Shown here piece by piece: positions 18,312 through 27,445 of a DNA stretch of 64,000 bases (its first letter is position 1; each line of letters opens with the position of its first letter). The stretch is from Gluconobacter cadivus. GTDB lineage: Bacteria; Pseudomonadota; Alphaproteobacteria; Acetobacterales; Acetobacteraceae. Location: positions 434,001 to 498,000 of the forward strand of contig NZ_JABCQI010000002.1 of the NCBI RefSeq assembly GCF_015244745.1. The letters run 5' to 3'. The position numbers and the translations under genes were made by a program. The notes under the pieces are model-generated. The model searched no databases. It was not told where the DNA came from and was given only the letters and a program-made list of their open reading frames with translations.

Positions 18312-18768
18312 TCTATATTCCTGCTCTACTAGAAATTACCGTATGTGTAACTTACGAACCAAAAGCGGTTTATATACTGAAACCCTTATAGCTAACACTC
18401 CTCCAATACGCGAACTTTCCTCAATTTTTCAGTGTGTGAAGAGATTTTTGAAACCCCATGGATGAGCAATTCGGCATATCATCAGGCTTCCCATGAGGAT
18501 GTGGATCATGATTTCTGCAACGTTGATTCATTGCTCACAACGTTTCACCAACCAGCGCGACAGAAGATCGTCAATGATCGTTTGATTTTTCCGTCAGATC
18601 GGAGTGCATTCACTGCTCTTCGTAAAGAGCAGTTTTGAATTACGCCCATTCTTGCCAAAAACTGTCTTTTATCACACAGAATCAAGAAACCCTTTGTATG
18701 CCGACCGCATTGCGGCGACGGCATACAGGCAATAGATTACAATTATTATTTCGAAATTCAGTTAAATG
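18312..18768. other. Gene-free AT-rich stretch upstream of hldD
   Basis: These 457 bases lie between hldD and the GT2 gene, both on the minus strand. They should hold the hldD promoter. A 68-codon plus-strand frame (18432-18638) has no family resemblance and I do not call it. A perfect 9-bp inverted repeat, ACTGCTCTT (18612-18620) and AAGAGCAGT (18625-18633) with loop CGTA, is followed by TTTG; no plus-strand gene precedes it. A larger hairpin lies at 18695-18727. Confidence 0.5.
18695..18727 (-). terminator. Hairpin downstream of the GT2 gene
   Basis: TGTATGCCG (18695-18703) and CGGCATACA (18719-18727) form a perfect 9-bp stem around a 15-base GC-rich loop. It lies about 42 bases after the stop of the minus-strand GT2 gene, where a terminator is expected. 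The minus-strand bases after it (AAGGGTTTCTT) are only partly T-rich. Confidence 0.45.
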
Positions 18769-20211
18769 TTAGTCCTGTATACGGCACGATATGTTCAAAT
18801 TCCTGAACATTTGATTCCATGCTTCCTGTTCTCTTTCGACTTCGCAGATATCTGGGACATCGGTGTTATAAAATAGCATTCTAGGATCAGCCTTAGCCGA
18901 AGAGCCAAAATTAACGAACAAGACTTTAAAGTCCAGATTAGGATAGCGGGCAGATATAGCTTTAATAAGACGCTGAAAATCAGCTGGATTAGAGCCTTCA
19001 GGACGATGACTTCCCGCGTACAGATAACTGTCCCGCCAGTCCCTTACAAATAGAACCTTTTTGGAACCATCACACGCACTATCCATCTTCTCGATTAGAG
19101 AACGATAATTTTTTCTTGTATCATCTATATTTGAGACAAAACTTCCAACTCTTTCCGCTGGCTCTACAATATTGTTAATATTTTTATGATAAATCAATAA
19201 TGTTTCACGGCATCGTAGGGCATCGTAATATCCATACAGGCATACCGTAGAAAGGAGATGCTCAAAATTCGTTTCAAATAGCGATATCAGTGTATGAAAA
19301 GGCGTAATAAACTGTCCAAACAGGTCCGAACCTGTTTTATGAAAGAAATTTTCTACAAACAAGGAAGAGCGATGGTCTCCTCCCAACGAAATTATGGAAT
19401 CGAATTCTTTGTGTTCGAACTCGTTATTCGCTGAAGGACGATTCAGTGAAGAATTAATTTCTTCTCTGAATAAAAACATTTGCTCGTCCGTTCTCCAGGG
19501 TGAACGGTATATGGGATCCTTTTTGATCTCTTCATGAACACGCTGATTATAGCTGGCAATTTCATGATCTCCATGACTTTCGGAAGGCATAACACTGAGC
19601 CCGCCGCGAAGATAATAAACCTGCCCCCGTTCCGGAGTGAGGTATTGAGGCAGACCTCCGTAGCCTGCTCGGAGAAACCGGTGTGTATGTTCAACGTGCT
19701 CTTCGCCATATTTCTTAAATCTGACATCCAAGAACCCGACGTAATCAAGAGCTTTTGCGTGATATCCCACACATAATGCCTGATGCATGGGCGCAATATA
19801 AGGATCGACGGCTGTTCCCGATCCGGAGGAAATATCATTGTCTATTTCGATGGTGATCTCAGGCATATAATTGATGTGCCCAAAGGACTCTAACGCATCA
19901 ATCCATTGTTGCTCCCACCCGAATTCTACAGGCTTGCAGTCATCTTCAAAGATGATGATATTATCACATTTTCTTTCATTTTTAAGAAACCAAATAGCTC
20001 TATTTCTATTCCACGCGATTCCTCTATTATCTCCGGTAACACATGTGATCCGCATCTCTTTTAGGGTTTTCTGAGTGCCATCAGAAGACCCGTCATCAGC
20101 CACAACAAAATCAAACGGTACTTTTGTAAAACGGAAGATATTTTGGATTGTCTCTAAAAGAATATCTTTTCTATTATAGGTAATAATCCCAATACCTAAC
20201 TTGCCAGCCAT
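18769..20211 (-). CDS. GT2-type glycosyltransferase fused to a DUF1796-like domain
   Basis: A 480-residue two-domain protein from the ATG at 20211 (GGAG 10 bases upstream); the longer frame to 20397 adds 62 residues without family resemblance. Residues 1-250 are a GT-A family 2 glycosyltransferase: GIGIITYNRKD at the start, ADDGSSDGT near 38-46 and FEDDCKP near 88-94. From about residue 270 a second domain begins with IISLGGDHRSSLF and continues to VLFVRDWRDSYLY, resembling DUF1796, a papain-like putative cysteine peptidase family. The family's usual SLG-x-x-C cysteine position holds His or Asp here. It probably adds a sugar to a surface glycan; the second domain's role is unknown. Confidence 0.7.
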   Translation of the reverse strand: MAGKLGIGIITYNRKDILLETIQNIFRFTKVPFDFVVADDGSSDGTQKTLKEMRITCVTGDNRGIAWNRNRAIWFLKNERKCDNIIIFEDDCKPVEFGWEQQWIDALESFGHINYMPEITIEIDNDISSGSGTAVDPYIAPMHQALCVGYHAKALDYVGFLDVRFKKYGEEHVEHTHRFLRAGYGGLPQYLTPERGQVYYLRGGLSVMPSESHGDHEIASYNQRVHEEIKKDPIYRSPWRTDEQMFLFREEINSSLNRPSANNEFEHKEFDSIISLGGDHRSSLFVENFFHKTGSDLFGQFITPFHTLISLFETNFEHLLSTVCLYGYYDALRCRETLLIYHKNINNIVEPAERVGSFVSNIDDTRKNYRSLIEKMDSACDGSKKVLFVRDWRDSYLYAGSHRPEGSNPADFQRLIKAISARYPNLDFKVLFVNFGSSAKADPRMLFYNTDVPDICEVEREQEAWNQMFRNLNISCRIQD

Positions 20212-20460
20212 AGAAATGTAACTCCATCGAAGATGGAAAATAACATATCGTTGGTTTGTCTGTTGGAAAAGATCTGCACGGTAAGAATTAAGGATTTTGT
20301 AACAACCTGATGAGGCAAGATAAAATGTCCGAAGGGCCTTCCAGATACCAGCAGGTGTCAAACATGTCCCTAGGGGGCACCGATCAAATCCCGACACGGT
20401 TTGGAACCCCTCATTTCCCGAACCGTTGCATGTTCAGGGTGAATACGGACATAGTGCGGC

Positions 20461-21483
20461 ATGAAGCGCCTTGACCCTTTCCTCTTTTCCCTGATCTGCG
20501 CGATTGCGCTGGCCTCCATCCTGCCCTGCCGCGGACAGATGGAGCATCTTCTTCAGCATGTCGTGACGATCCTCATCACCTTCATGTTCTTCTTTCAGGG
20601 CGCGAAGCTCGAACGTCACGCTATCGTGGACAGCGTGAAGGACTGGAAACTTCAGGGCAGCGTTCTGCTCTGCACGTTCGCTCTGTTTCCTCTGCTCGGG
20701 GTCGGGCTTCATCTGCTGTTCCGGGCGATCTTTCCCGATGCGCTGTTCGGCGAGGAACTGTGGTCGGGCGTGTTGTTCCTGTGCTGCCTGCCGTCCACCG
20801 TGCAGTCTTCCATCGCATTGACCTCCATTGCGAGGGGGAATGTTACGGCGGCAATCTGTGCCGCGACGGTCTCCAACATTGCAGGCATCGCAATGACACC
20901 GCTGCTGACCGGGCTGGTGCTCGGGCATGTGGGGGCGGAGCATTCCCCGCTGGGGTCCATCCTCGACGTGAGCAAAGAGCTTCTGCTGCCCTTCGCGCTG
21001 GGACAGATCCTTCAGAAATGGGTCGGGCCGATCGTGCGCAAGCACAAGATCCTAATCTCATTTACCGACCGCGGGTCTATCGTCGTTGTGGTCTATACCG
21101 CGTTCAGTTCCGCCGTGGTGGAGGGGATCTGGCATCGTGTTTCGGGCGCGCATCTTCTGGAAGTCGCATTGCTCGACAGTGCCATGCTGGCGCTGGTTCT
21201 GGGTCTGTCGCATTTGATGGGCAAGGGGCTTGGACAGACAACATCAAACTGCATCGCGCTTCAGTTCTGCGGATCGAAGAAGTCTCTGGCTTCAGGCGTG
21301 CCGATGGCGAGCGTCATTTTCCCGGCGGCGTCGGTAGGCATTATTGTACTGCCGCTCATGATCTATCACCAGATCCAGCTTTTCACCTGCACGCTGCTGG
21401 CCCGACGCTATAGCACGCGATTTCTTGACACCAGCGACCAGGGGACAGCGACCTCTCCGCAGCGCCGCACCGCCACACCGTAA
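20461..21483 (+). CDS. Bile acid:sodium symporter-like transporter (SBF/YfeH family)
   Basis: A 340-residue membrane protein with about nine to ten hydrophobic segments. LPCRGQMEHLLQHVVTI, FFFQGAKLER, LPSTVQSSIALTSIARGN and CGSKKSLASGVPMA are hallmark segments of the SBF-like family related to bile-acid:sodium symporters. In bacteria of this type the substrate is generally unknown. Its last 76 bases overlap the 3' end of the minus-strand cobalamin ABC ATPase gene (21408-21483), an unusually long convergent overlap. Its last 20 residues are polar, as expected of a tail encoded in overlap. Confidence 0.85.
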   Translation: MKRLDPFLFSLICAIALASILPCRGQMEHLLQHVVTILITFMFFFQGAKLERHAIVDSVKDWKLQGSVLLCTFALFPLLGVGLHLLFRAIFPDALFGEELWSGVLFLCCLPSTVQSSIALTSIARGNVTAAICAATVSNIAGIAMTPLLTGLVLGHVGAEHSPLGSILDVSKELLLPFALGQILQKWVGPIVRKHKILISFTDRGSIVVVVYTAFSSAVVEGIWHRVSGAHLLEVALLDSAMLALVLGLSHLMGKGLGQTTSNCIALQFCGSKKSLASGVPMASVIFPAASVGIIVLPLMIYHQIQLFTCTLLARRYSTRFLDTSDQGTATSPQRRTATP

Positions 21484-22178
21484 ACCTCGGCAAAGAGCGC
21501 GTCTGTCAGCACGTCTGATGGCGTGCCGATGCTGACGAGAGCACCTTCCGACAATACGGCGATCCGGGTGCAGAAACGGGCTGCAAGCGCCAGATCGTGC
21601 AGGACGACGGCCACGGCCTGACCCTGAGCCGCATACCGGTTAAACAGTTCCATGACCGTCAGGGCCTGAGCGGGATCGAGCGCTGCGACCGGCTCATCTG
21701 CCAGCAGGAGGGGAGCCTGCACCGCAAGCGCCCGGGCGAGCAGAACACGCGCGCGTTCTCCCCCCGATAGACTGACGCAGGAGCGGTTGGAAAACGCGCT
21801 CATTCCCACGGCATTTAGCGCCTGCTGAACGGCAGCCATATCCTGTTCCGCCGAGGCTGTGCGGCGATGGGGCAGACGACCGAGCGTCACAACGTCCCGC
21901 ACGCTCATGCCGATGGCGGCCGGGGCGTCCTGCGGCAGATAAGCCAGATGCCGCCCGCGCTGATCGGGCGGCATGGAGAACAGGTCCTGCCCGTCCAGCA
22001 GGACACGCCCGGTCTCGGGACGAAGCAGCCCGGCCATGACGCGCAGGAGCGTGCTTTTACCTACGCCATTCGGGCCGATCACGCCAAGCACTTCGCCGGG
22101 GCGGACGTCGAGCGTGATGTCATGCAGAAGCTTGTTCCCCTGAAGGGTCAGGCTGAGTGTGTCGGTCTGGAGGATCAT
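21408..22178 (-). CDS. Cobalamin/iron-chelate ABC transporter ATPase (BtuD/FecE type)
   Basis: A 256-residue ABC ATPase. Walker A GPNGVGKST is near 35-43, the Q-loop YLPQDAPA near 85, signature LSGGERARV near 138-146, and Walker B LLLADEPVAALD near 155-166. It powers import through the permease encoded 10 bases upstream. It is the last gene of the riboswitch-led operon, so cobalamin is the likely cargo. Related ATPases also serve haem or siderophore import, which the ATPase sequence alone cannot separate. Its 3' end overlaps the convergent SBF gene by 76 bases. Confidence 0.88.
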   Translation of the reverse strand: MILQTDTLSLTLQGNKLLHDITLDVRPGEVLGVIGPNGVGKSTLLRVMAGLLRPETGRVLLDGQDLFSMPPDQRGRHLAYLPQDAPAAIGMSVRDVVTLGRLPHRRTASAEQDMAAVQQALNAVGMSAFSNRSCVSLSGGERARVLLARALAVQAPLLLADEPVAALDPAQALTVMELFNRYAAQGQAVAVVLHDLALAARFCTRIAVLSEGALVSIGTPSDVLTDALFAEVYGVAVRRCGEVAVPWSLVSRNRVL

Positions 22179-22188
22179 GATCCGCGCC

Positions 22189-23175
22189 TCATACCGGTCG
22201 TCCGCGCAGGCGCCAGACCTGCCAGAAGAAAACCGGCGTTCCGATCAGGGAGGTAACGACGCCGAGTTGCAGTTCGGTGCCACTGACAGGCAGGCGCACG
22301 AACAGATCAGCCGCCAGCAGCAGTGCGGCCCCTCCCAGCACGGACGGCAACAACAGACGTGAGGGTCGCGCTCCGACGAACGGGCGCAGCAGATGCGGCA
22401 TGACGAGGCCGATGAACCCGATCCCGCCCGCGACCGCCACACCGCTTCCAACAGCCAAGGCCGTTCCGATCACGACGCGCCATTGCACGGCGCGCAGGGA
22501 AAAACCCATCGTATGGGCTACGTCTTCACCAAGGGTCAGGGCATCCAGCGAGCGTCCTGTCCCGAGCAGAAACGCCGACCCAATCAGCAGGCCGGGCAAG
22601 GCGATCAGAACGTCATGCAGGCTCGCACGGGACAAGGAGCCCATCAGCCAGTGCATGATTTCGTAGGAGGCATAGGGGCTCGGCACGAGATTGAGCGTCA
22701 GGGCCAGAAGCGCGGCACTCATGGAGCCCAGTGCCGCACCGGCCAGTACCAGAACGAGCGTCCCGCCGCGCGTGAGGGCCAGAAGCAGAAGCGTTGCCAG
22801 CCCGACGCCGGACAGCGCCGCCAACGGGAGTGCGGGCGCCCACACGGCCGAGACGCCGGTATAAAAAACGAGGACCGCCCCAAGCGCCCCGCAGCCCGAA
22901 ATGCCCAATACTCCCGGATCGGCGAGCGGATTGCGGACCAGCCCCTGAAGCGCAGCTCCCGAAAGACCAAGTGTTCCGCCAACCAGCAGGGCGAGAATCA
23001 TGCGCGGCAGGCGGATCTGGCCGATGATGGTCGCGGCGATCGTCTCGCGGCCATGCAGCATGTCGGACAGCCCCTGAAGGACGCCGATCCCCGCCGGGCC
23101 CGCGGCAAGCGACACGATGGCGAGGGTCAGAACCAATACCCCCAGAACAGCAACGGTCAGGGCATAACGGCTCAT
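22189..23175 (-). CDS. Cobalamin ABC transporter permease (FecCD/BtuC family)
   Basis: A 328-residue polytopic membrane protein of the FecCD family with about ten transmembrane segments. IRLPRMILALLVGGTLGLSGAALQG and NPLADPGVLGISGCGALGAV (each only partly quoted) near residues 50-95 and GFIGLVMPHLLRPFVG near 270 are diagnostic. Its ATG overlaps the binding-protein stop by 4 bases. It forms the membrane channel for the periplasmic cobalamin carried by the neighbouring binding protein. Assignment to B12 rests on the riboswitch in front of the operon. Confidence 0.88.
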   Translation of the reverse strand: MSRYALTVAVLGVLVLTLAIVSLAAGPAGIGVLQGLSDMLHGRETIAATIIGQIRLPRMILALLVGGTLGLSGAALQGLVRNPLADPGVLGISGCGALGAVLVFYTGVSAVWAPALPLAALSGVGLATLLLLALTRGGTLVLVLAGAALGSMSAALLALTLNLVPSPYASYEIMHWLMGSLSRASLHDVLIALPGLLIGSAFLLGTGRSLDALTLGEDVAHTMGFSLRAVQWRVVIGTALAVGSGVAVAGGIGFIGLVMPHLLRPFVGARPSRLLLPSVLGGAALLLAADLFVRLPVSGTELQLGVVTSLIGTPVFFWQVWRLRGRPV

Positions 23176-24032
23176 GGTGAAGGCTCCGCTGCGGTTAGAC
23201 GATCATGCGCGGCGATCAGGGCCTCCAGCGCAGCGAGTGTTTCGGGCGTGCCGCACATCGTCAGACGGCCGGGAAGCGCCAGACGATGTGCGCCCGTAAA
23301 ACGTCCCTGTAGCGCGGGATGGCGAACGACATTTTCGGCCAGAGACGCGCCTTCGGAAATCATGCCGGTCACCAGAAGGTCTGGCGGATGGGCGATCAGG
23401 GTTTCCAGCGCGATGGTGCCGTCCGGCCGTTCGGAGGCGGACAGGCGGAACCCGGCGCGTTTGAGAAGATCGGAGATCAGCCCGCCCTCTTCTCCTGCAA
23501 GGTTCGCGCCGATAACCGTTGCCGTCAGGATTTTTTCAGGCTGGGCGGGATGGAGGCTTTCAAGCCGGTCCGCAAACGCGCGGATCATGTCCTCGCCGCG
23601 CGCCTCTTCGCCAATGGCGTGGGCGACGGTCCGGATCTGAACGGGAATATCCGCAAGGGACGCGATAGAGGGAAGCTGGACGAACGGAACATGCAGGGCG
23701 TCCGTCACGAGCGCGGCGGTCGGGCGGTGCCATGTGCCGTCCAGTACAAGATCGGGACGCGTGGCGACGAGGTTCTCCCCGTCAGGGCGCTGCACGGGGT
23801 AGGTTTGTGCCAGTTCGCAACGGACGGATTCCGCGCAGTCCGTTGCCAGCGGGCTCAGACCGAGAATATGGGACGGGTCCGCCAGTTCGAGCAGCAGTTC
23901 GTCCGTACACAGATTAAGCGAGACGATACGGGTCCGCACCGGACCGGCACAGGCCGATCTGGCAAGAGCGCCCGACAGCAGAAGCACTGCCGCCGGGGCT
24001 GAGAGGACGTGAAGGAACGCCTTAAAGGCCAA
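23172..24032 (-). CDS. Periplasmic cobalamin-binding protein (BtuF-like)
   Basis: A 286-residue binding protein with an N-terminal signal (hydrophobic run to about residue 28, ending SACAGP). RIVSLNLCTDELLLELADPSHILGLS (partly) and ATRPDLVLDGTW match the FecB/BtuF periplasmic binding domain. It should hold cobalamin and deliver it to the BtuC-like permease. The start overlaps the receptor gene stop by 11 bases and its own stop overlaps the permease start by 4. The order receptor, binding protein, permease, ATPase behind a cobalamin riboswitch is a standard uptake operon. Confidence 0.87.
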   Translation of the reverse strand: MAFKAFLHVLSAPAAVLLLSGALARSACAGPVRTRIVSLNLCTDELLLELADPSHILGLSPLATDCAESVRCELAQTYPVQRPDGENLVATRPDLVLDGTWHRPTAALVTDALHVPFVQLPSIASLADIPVQIRTVAHAIGEEARGEDMIRAFADRLESLHPAQPEKILTATVIGANLAGEEGGLISDLLKRAGFRLSASERPDGTIALETLIAHPPDLLVTGMISEGASLAENVVRHPALQGRFTGAHRLALPGRLTMCGTPETLAALEALIAAHDRLTAAEPSP

Positions 24033-25980
24033 ACGTCACACCGCCGTAGAAAGACCGGCCCGGCTGGAGGTAGCCGACCGGGTTTTCATAATAGCGGTTC
24101 CCCAGATTGTCGCCACGCGCAAACAGCGTGACGAAGTTCGCCAGCTTGTATTCCGCGGCGATGTTCACCGTCACGTAATCATGGCCGATCGTGCTCATGG
24201 ATGTGTAGCGGTCGAGATCATGCCAACCGCTGACATAGAGCAGGCTCGGTGTGATACTCAGGCGCTTGGTCGGCGTCCAGATAACGCTGGCCGTCGCCTT
24301 GTGACGGGGACGACGAACGAGGGCCGCGCCCGTGCTGCGGTCCGTGGCATCGGTCCAGGTGTACGTGCCGCGCAGATCCACGCTCTTGATGATGCGATAA
24401 TCGACGAATGCCTCAACACCATGCGTCTGGGCGCGGGCCACGTTGACATAGGTGTAGTTGTAGCCCGACAGCGCCGTATTGATGAGATTACGGACATGGT
24501 TGCCGTAATAGTCGGCCCCGAAGGTCAGCTTGCCGTTCAGAAGACGCTCTTCAAACCCGGCGTCAAAGCCCAGAAGGCGCTCGGCCCGCAGGTTCGGGTT
24601 CGCGAGAAAATAATAGGCCGGGTAGCTGACGAAAAGCTGGTTCAGCGACGGACCGTGGAAGCCCGAGCCACCGCTGGCCTTCAGCGTCAGACCCGTTCCG
24701 GGGATTTTTACAGCCGGGGCCACACGCCATGTCACATAGTTGCCGTAACGCGAATTGTTGTCGTAGCGGATATTGGCCGAGCCGAAGAGAATATCGTGCC
24801 AGTGCCCCTCAAGCTGCCCCCAGGCGGCGTTCGTCGTGGTCTGAGCGTCGATCGGCGTCAGGATGCGCTCGCGGATATAATCATATCCGACGAGGAATGA
24901 GCCGTTATGGCCGAGATGCGTCAGGCCCTGCCAGTCCACTTTCAACCGGTCACCACGATTGGACGCGATGTCTGATTCCCCAGCCGTAATGTCATGGCGG
25001 CGATAGGTGACGTAACCGACGCCCAGCGTCTGCTCGAACACGCCCTTGAAGGACTTCAGATGGGCCGTTCCACGCAGGATGGCCTGTTTGAGATCGCTCT
25101 CATTCTGCTGGGCTGAGGGCAGCGTCGGGTAGGAACTGTAATCGTCGGCGACGTATTCGTAATCCGCCTGCGTCAGATGGGCCGTGAAGCCGAGGTCGAA
25201 ATTGTCCGTCACGTCGTAGCCGAGGCGCACATTGGCGGTGCGGTTGTCGTTGCGGTTGGACGCAACGTCATGGCCGTGAACCTGCGCGCGAATGTCTTTC
25301 GGCACGGCCTGATAATCGCCAACATGGTTGTGCGAGACTTCGACCATATAATGAAAACGATGGAGCGAGCCCGAGAACCCGGCCGTCTGGTTCTTGGTGG
25401 AATAGCTGCCGCCTTCGAGCCGGACGAAACCATGCAGCGGCCCCTGCCCCTGCTTGGTCGTCATGTCTATGACACCACCCATCGCATCCGCACCGTACAG
25501 GCCGCTCTGCGGGCCGCGCAGGATTTCCACGCGGGCCAGCCCGTCCGTCAGGAACTGCGCCGTATCGAACGCCCCGGCCGGAGTGGACGGATCGTTGATG
25601 TCCATTCCGTCCAGCCGCACCTTCACTTCATTGGCGTTGGTGCCGCGCATGAAGATCGACCCCGTACCCCCAGGACCACCCGTGCGCACCATGTTCAGAC
25701 CCGGCTCACGAGACAGAAGGTCCGCGAGGTCACGCCGCTGGAGAAGTTCAATGTCACGCTGGGTCACAACCGTAACCTGCGAGCCGACCTTGCTCAGATC
25801 CTGCGGGATGCGGTTTGCCGTGACCGTAACAGTCTCGGGGACGGACGATGAAACGGCTTTCGGAGCCGGAGATGCCTTGGGCTTCAGCGGCGAAACCGGC
25901 TCCTGTGCCGGAACGGACGCCAGCGCCGGAACAGCGACGAGCATGCTTGTCGCAAGAAGAAGGCGGGAAATACGGGGCAT
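24022..25980 (-). CDS. btuB: TonB-dependent cobalamin receptor (BtuB-like)
   Basis: A 652-residue outer-membrane receptor. A signal peptide ends near ALASVPA (about residue 23). A TonB-box-like VTVTANRIPQDLS is at about 50-62, the plug domain follows (IELLQRRDLADLLSREPGLNM; RGTNANEVKVRLDGMDIND), and the barrel ends in the usual aromatic-type residue run SFYGGVTFGL. Length and the VRLDGMDINDPST segment fit BtuB. The cobalamin riboswitch at 26099-26282 lies 118 bases upstream, which is the main reason for naming cobalamin. The Shine-Dalgarno is weak, fitting control at translation. Confidence 0.88.
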   Translation of the reverse strand: MPRISRLLLATSMLVAVPALASVPAQEPVSPLKPKASPAPKAVSSSVPETVTVTANRIPQDLSKVGSQVTVVTQRDIELLQRRDLADLLSREPGLNMVRTGGPGGTGSIFMRGTNANEVKVRLDGMDINDPSTPAGAFDTAQFLTDGLARVEILRGPQSGLYGADAMGGVIDMTTKQGQGPLHGFVRLEGGSYSTKNQTAGFSGSLHRFHYMVEVSHNHVGDYQAVPKDIRAQVHGHDVASNRNDNRTANVRLGYDVTDNFDLGFTAHLTQADYEYVADDYSSYPTLPSAQQNESDLKQAILRGTAHLKSFKGVFEQTLGVGYVTYRRHDITAGESDIASNRGDRLKVDWQGLTHLGHNGSFLVGYDYIRERILTPIDAQTTTNAAWGQLEGHWHDILFGSANIRYDNNSRYGNYVTWRVAPAVKIPGTGLTLKASGGSGFHGPSLNQLFVSYPAYYFLANPNLRAERLLGFDAGFEERLLNGKLTFGADYYGNHVRNLINTALSGYNYTYVNVARAQTHGVEAFVDYRIIKSVDLRGTYTWTDATDRSTGAALVRRPRHKATASVIWTPTKRLSITPSLLYVSGWHDLDRYTSMSTIGHDYVTVNIAAEYKLANFVTLFARGDNLGNRYYENPVGYLQPGRSFYGGVTFGL

Positions 25981-26098
25981 GGTGATGGTGGTGTCTCGTC
26001 GTTCTGCGTTGCCCTCAAGAAGGAGGCAGACCCGCCGTCGCGCGGTCTGACCCGGCGTTCCGATGCACCCCGCCCGGACCGTCCTTCGGACAACTCAT

Positions 26099-26282
26099 GC
26101 TGACGGCAGGTCTCCTGGCTCATGCTCCGTCTTCAGGCCCCTTCCCGGCCTGCGCCAGTGGGTTCATGTCCTGAAATCGCGCCACCGGCCTTGTGAGGCA
26201 GCAGCCAGCATTTACAGTTGCGGGGGCAGCCGCAGCTTCACACTGCATTCCCTTTTCACCCGCGCAAACGGGCGCCGTCAGC
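26099..26282 (-). ncRNA. Cobalamin riboswitch
   Basis: Read on the minus strand this 184-base element has all the landmarks of the AdoCbl riboswitch. Stem P1 is perfect over 9 bases: GCTGACGGC (minus strand, plus 26274-26282) with GCCGTCAGC (plus 26099-26107). The segment GGGAATGCAGTG is near the 5' side, CCCGCAACTGTAA follows, and the B12 box AGCCAGGAGACCTGCC is at plus 26105-26120. It precedes the BtuB-like gene by 118 bases, so bound cobalamin should lower expression of the uptake operon. Confidence 0.95.
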
Positions 26283-26452
26283 TGTCATGAAGCGCCCTGC
26301 ACAGGGCAAGTCAAATACAAAAGACCTTTTGTGACAGATTTGACACAGTAAAGTCCGCAACATGGCTTTCATTCCGTTACAATCTACCCTTTGCCTCCGT
26401 TTCCTGCCGCCGCCAGTGTCCGTTTCAACAGAGACAGGATCAGGACACGGTC

Positions 26453-27220
26453 ATGACGCCCCCTTCTGCCGTTCGAATGAGTGACGAGACCCATACCCTT
26501 CTCGCTGACCCCGTCGATCGCGGCCCAGAAGGCTCCGGCCTTCCGCAACGGATGTTGTGTCAGTTGTTCGGGGTGCATCAGTATCCCGATGTTCATGCCC
26601 GTGCCGCCGATCTGAGGCTACGGCTGCCGCTTGGTCGAAAGCGCCTTCAGCGGCTTGAACGTATCCGGGAAGCCGGCGCGCTGTTCATCCATGTTCCCAA
26701 AAATGGCGGAACGTCAGTCTGTGACCTACTCTATGGTGGGATCATGCTGCATGAGACATGGCGTTATTATCATCATGTGGCGCCAGAACTCTGTCGGACG
26801 CTACCCAGTTTTGCGATCTGGCGCGATCCTGTGAAGCGTTTCGTCTCCGCATGGTCTTTTGCACGGCGCGGCGGGACGGCGCGCGTTCGGATCCATCCTT
26901 CCTTCAACCAGTTCTACCGCTCGCTCCACACGCTGGATGATGCCATCGATCATGTGGAATCCTGCTCCTCCGTTTATGACATGGACCACGTGTTCCGGCC
27001 CCAGAGCCTGTATGTCTGTGATCGGAATGGTCGGCTTGCGGTGGATCAGCTTGTTCCGATGGAGCGGATCTCGTCCCTGCCCGATCTGGTACCTGCCCTG
27101 CGCGGCAGGATCGTGCCCCATCTGAACAGCAACAGCCACGATACCGTCGCCACGCCTGCACAGGCAAAGAGGATTCGACAGATCTACAGCGCAGATGAAG
27201 ACCTGCGCCCCACAGGGTAG
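26453..27220 (+). CDS. Sulfotransferase family protein
   Basis: A 255-residue cytoplasmic protein. LFIHVPKNGGTSVCD near residues 80-95 is the 5'-phosphosulfate-binding loop of PAPS-dependent sulfotransferases and AIWRDPVKRFVSAWSF near 123-138 is the 3'-phosphate-binding motif, as in Sulfotransfer_2 proteins. It should move sulfate from PAPS to a hydroxyl of a sugar or other acceptor; the acceptor is not visible. The N-terminal 75 residues are poorly conserved in style, so the true start may be later than 26453. It stands alone between the cobalamin riboswitch and a TonB receptor. Confidence 0.8.
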   Translation: MTPPSAVRMSDETHTLLADPVDRGPEGSGLPQRMLCQLFGVHQYPDVHARAADLRLRLPLGRKRLQRLERIREAGALFIHVPKNGGTSVCDLLYGGIMLHETWRYYHHVAPELCRTLPSFAIWRDPVKRFVSAWSFARRGGTARVRIHPSFNQFYRSLHTLDDAIDHVESCSSVYDMDHVFRPQSLYVCDRNGRLAVDQLVPMERISSLPDLVPALRGRIVPHLNSNSHDTVATPAQAKRIRQIYSADEDLRPTG

Positions 27221-27445
27221 GATTTTGAAACGATCTTTCCTCAGAAAAACGGGACATGTCTTCCAAATGTCACAATCGGCGGGGAGTTTCCTGCCATTTA
27301 TCGCCGTTCCGAAGGTGAAATGTGACTAAATTGCCATACCCCCCTCATGTCATAGTGTATCATGGCACATCTGATTGAAATGAAGTGTGCACTCATGCTT
27401 TTTCTCGGCCGAAAGTTCACCTGACCGAGAAAGACCGAAAACACA

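Noticed and set aside
18432-18638. 68-codon plus-strand frame between hldD and the GT2 gene
   Set aside because: No ribosome site and no protein family; lies in promoter-like AT-rich DNA.
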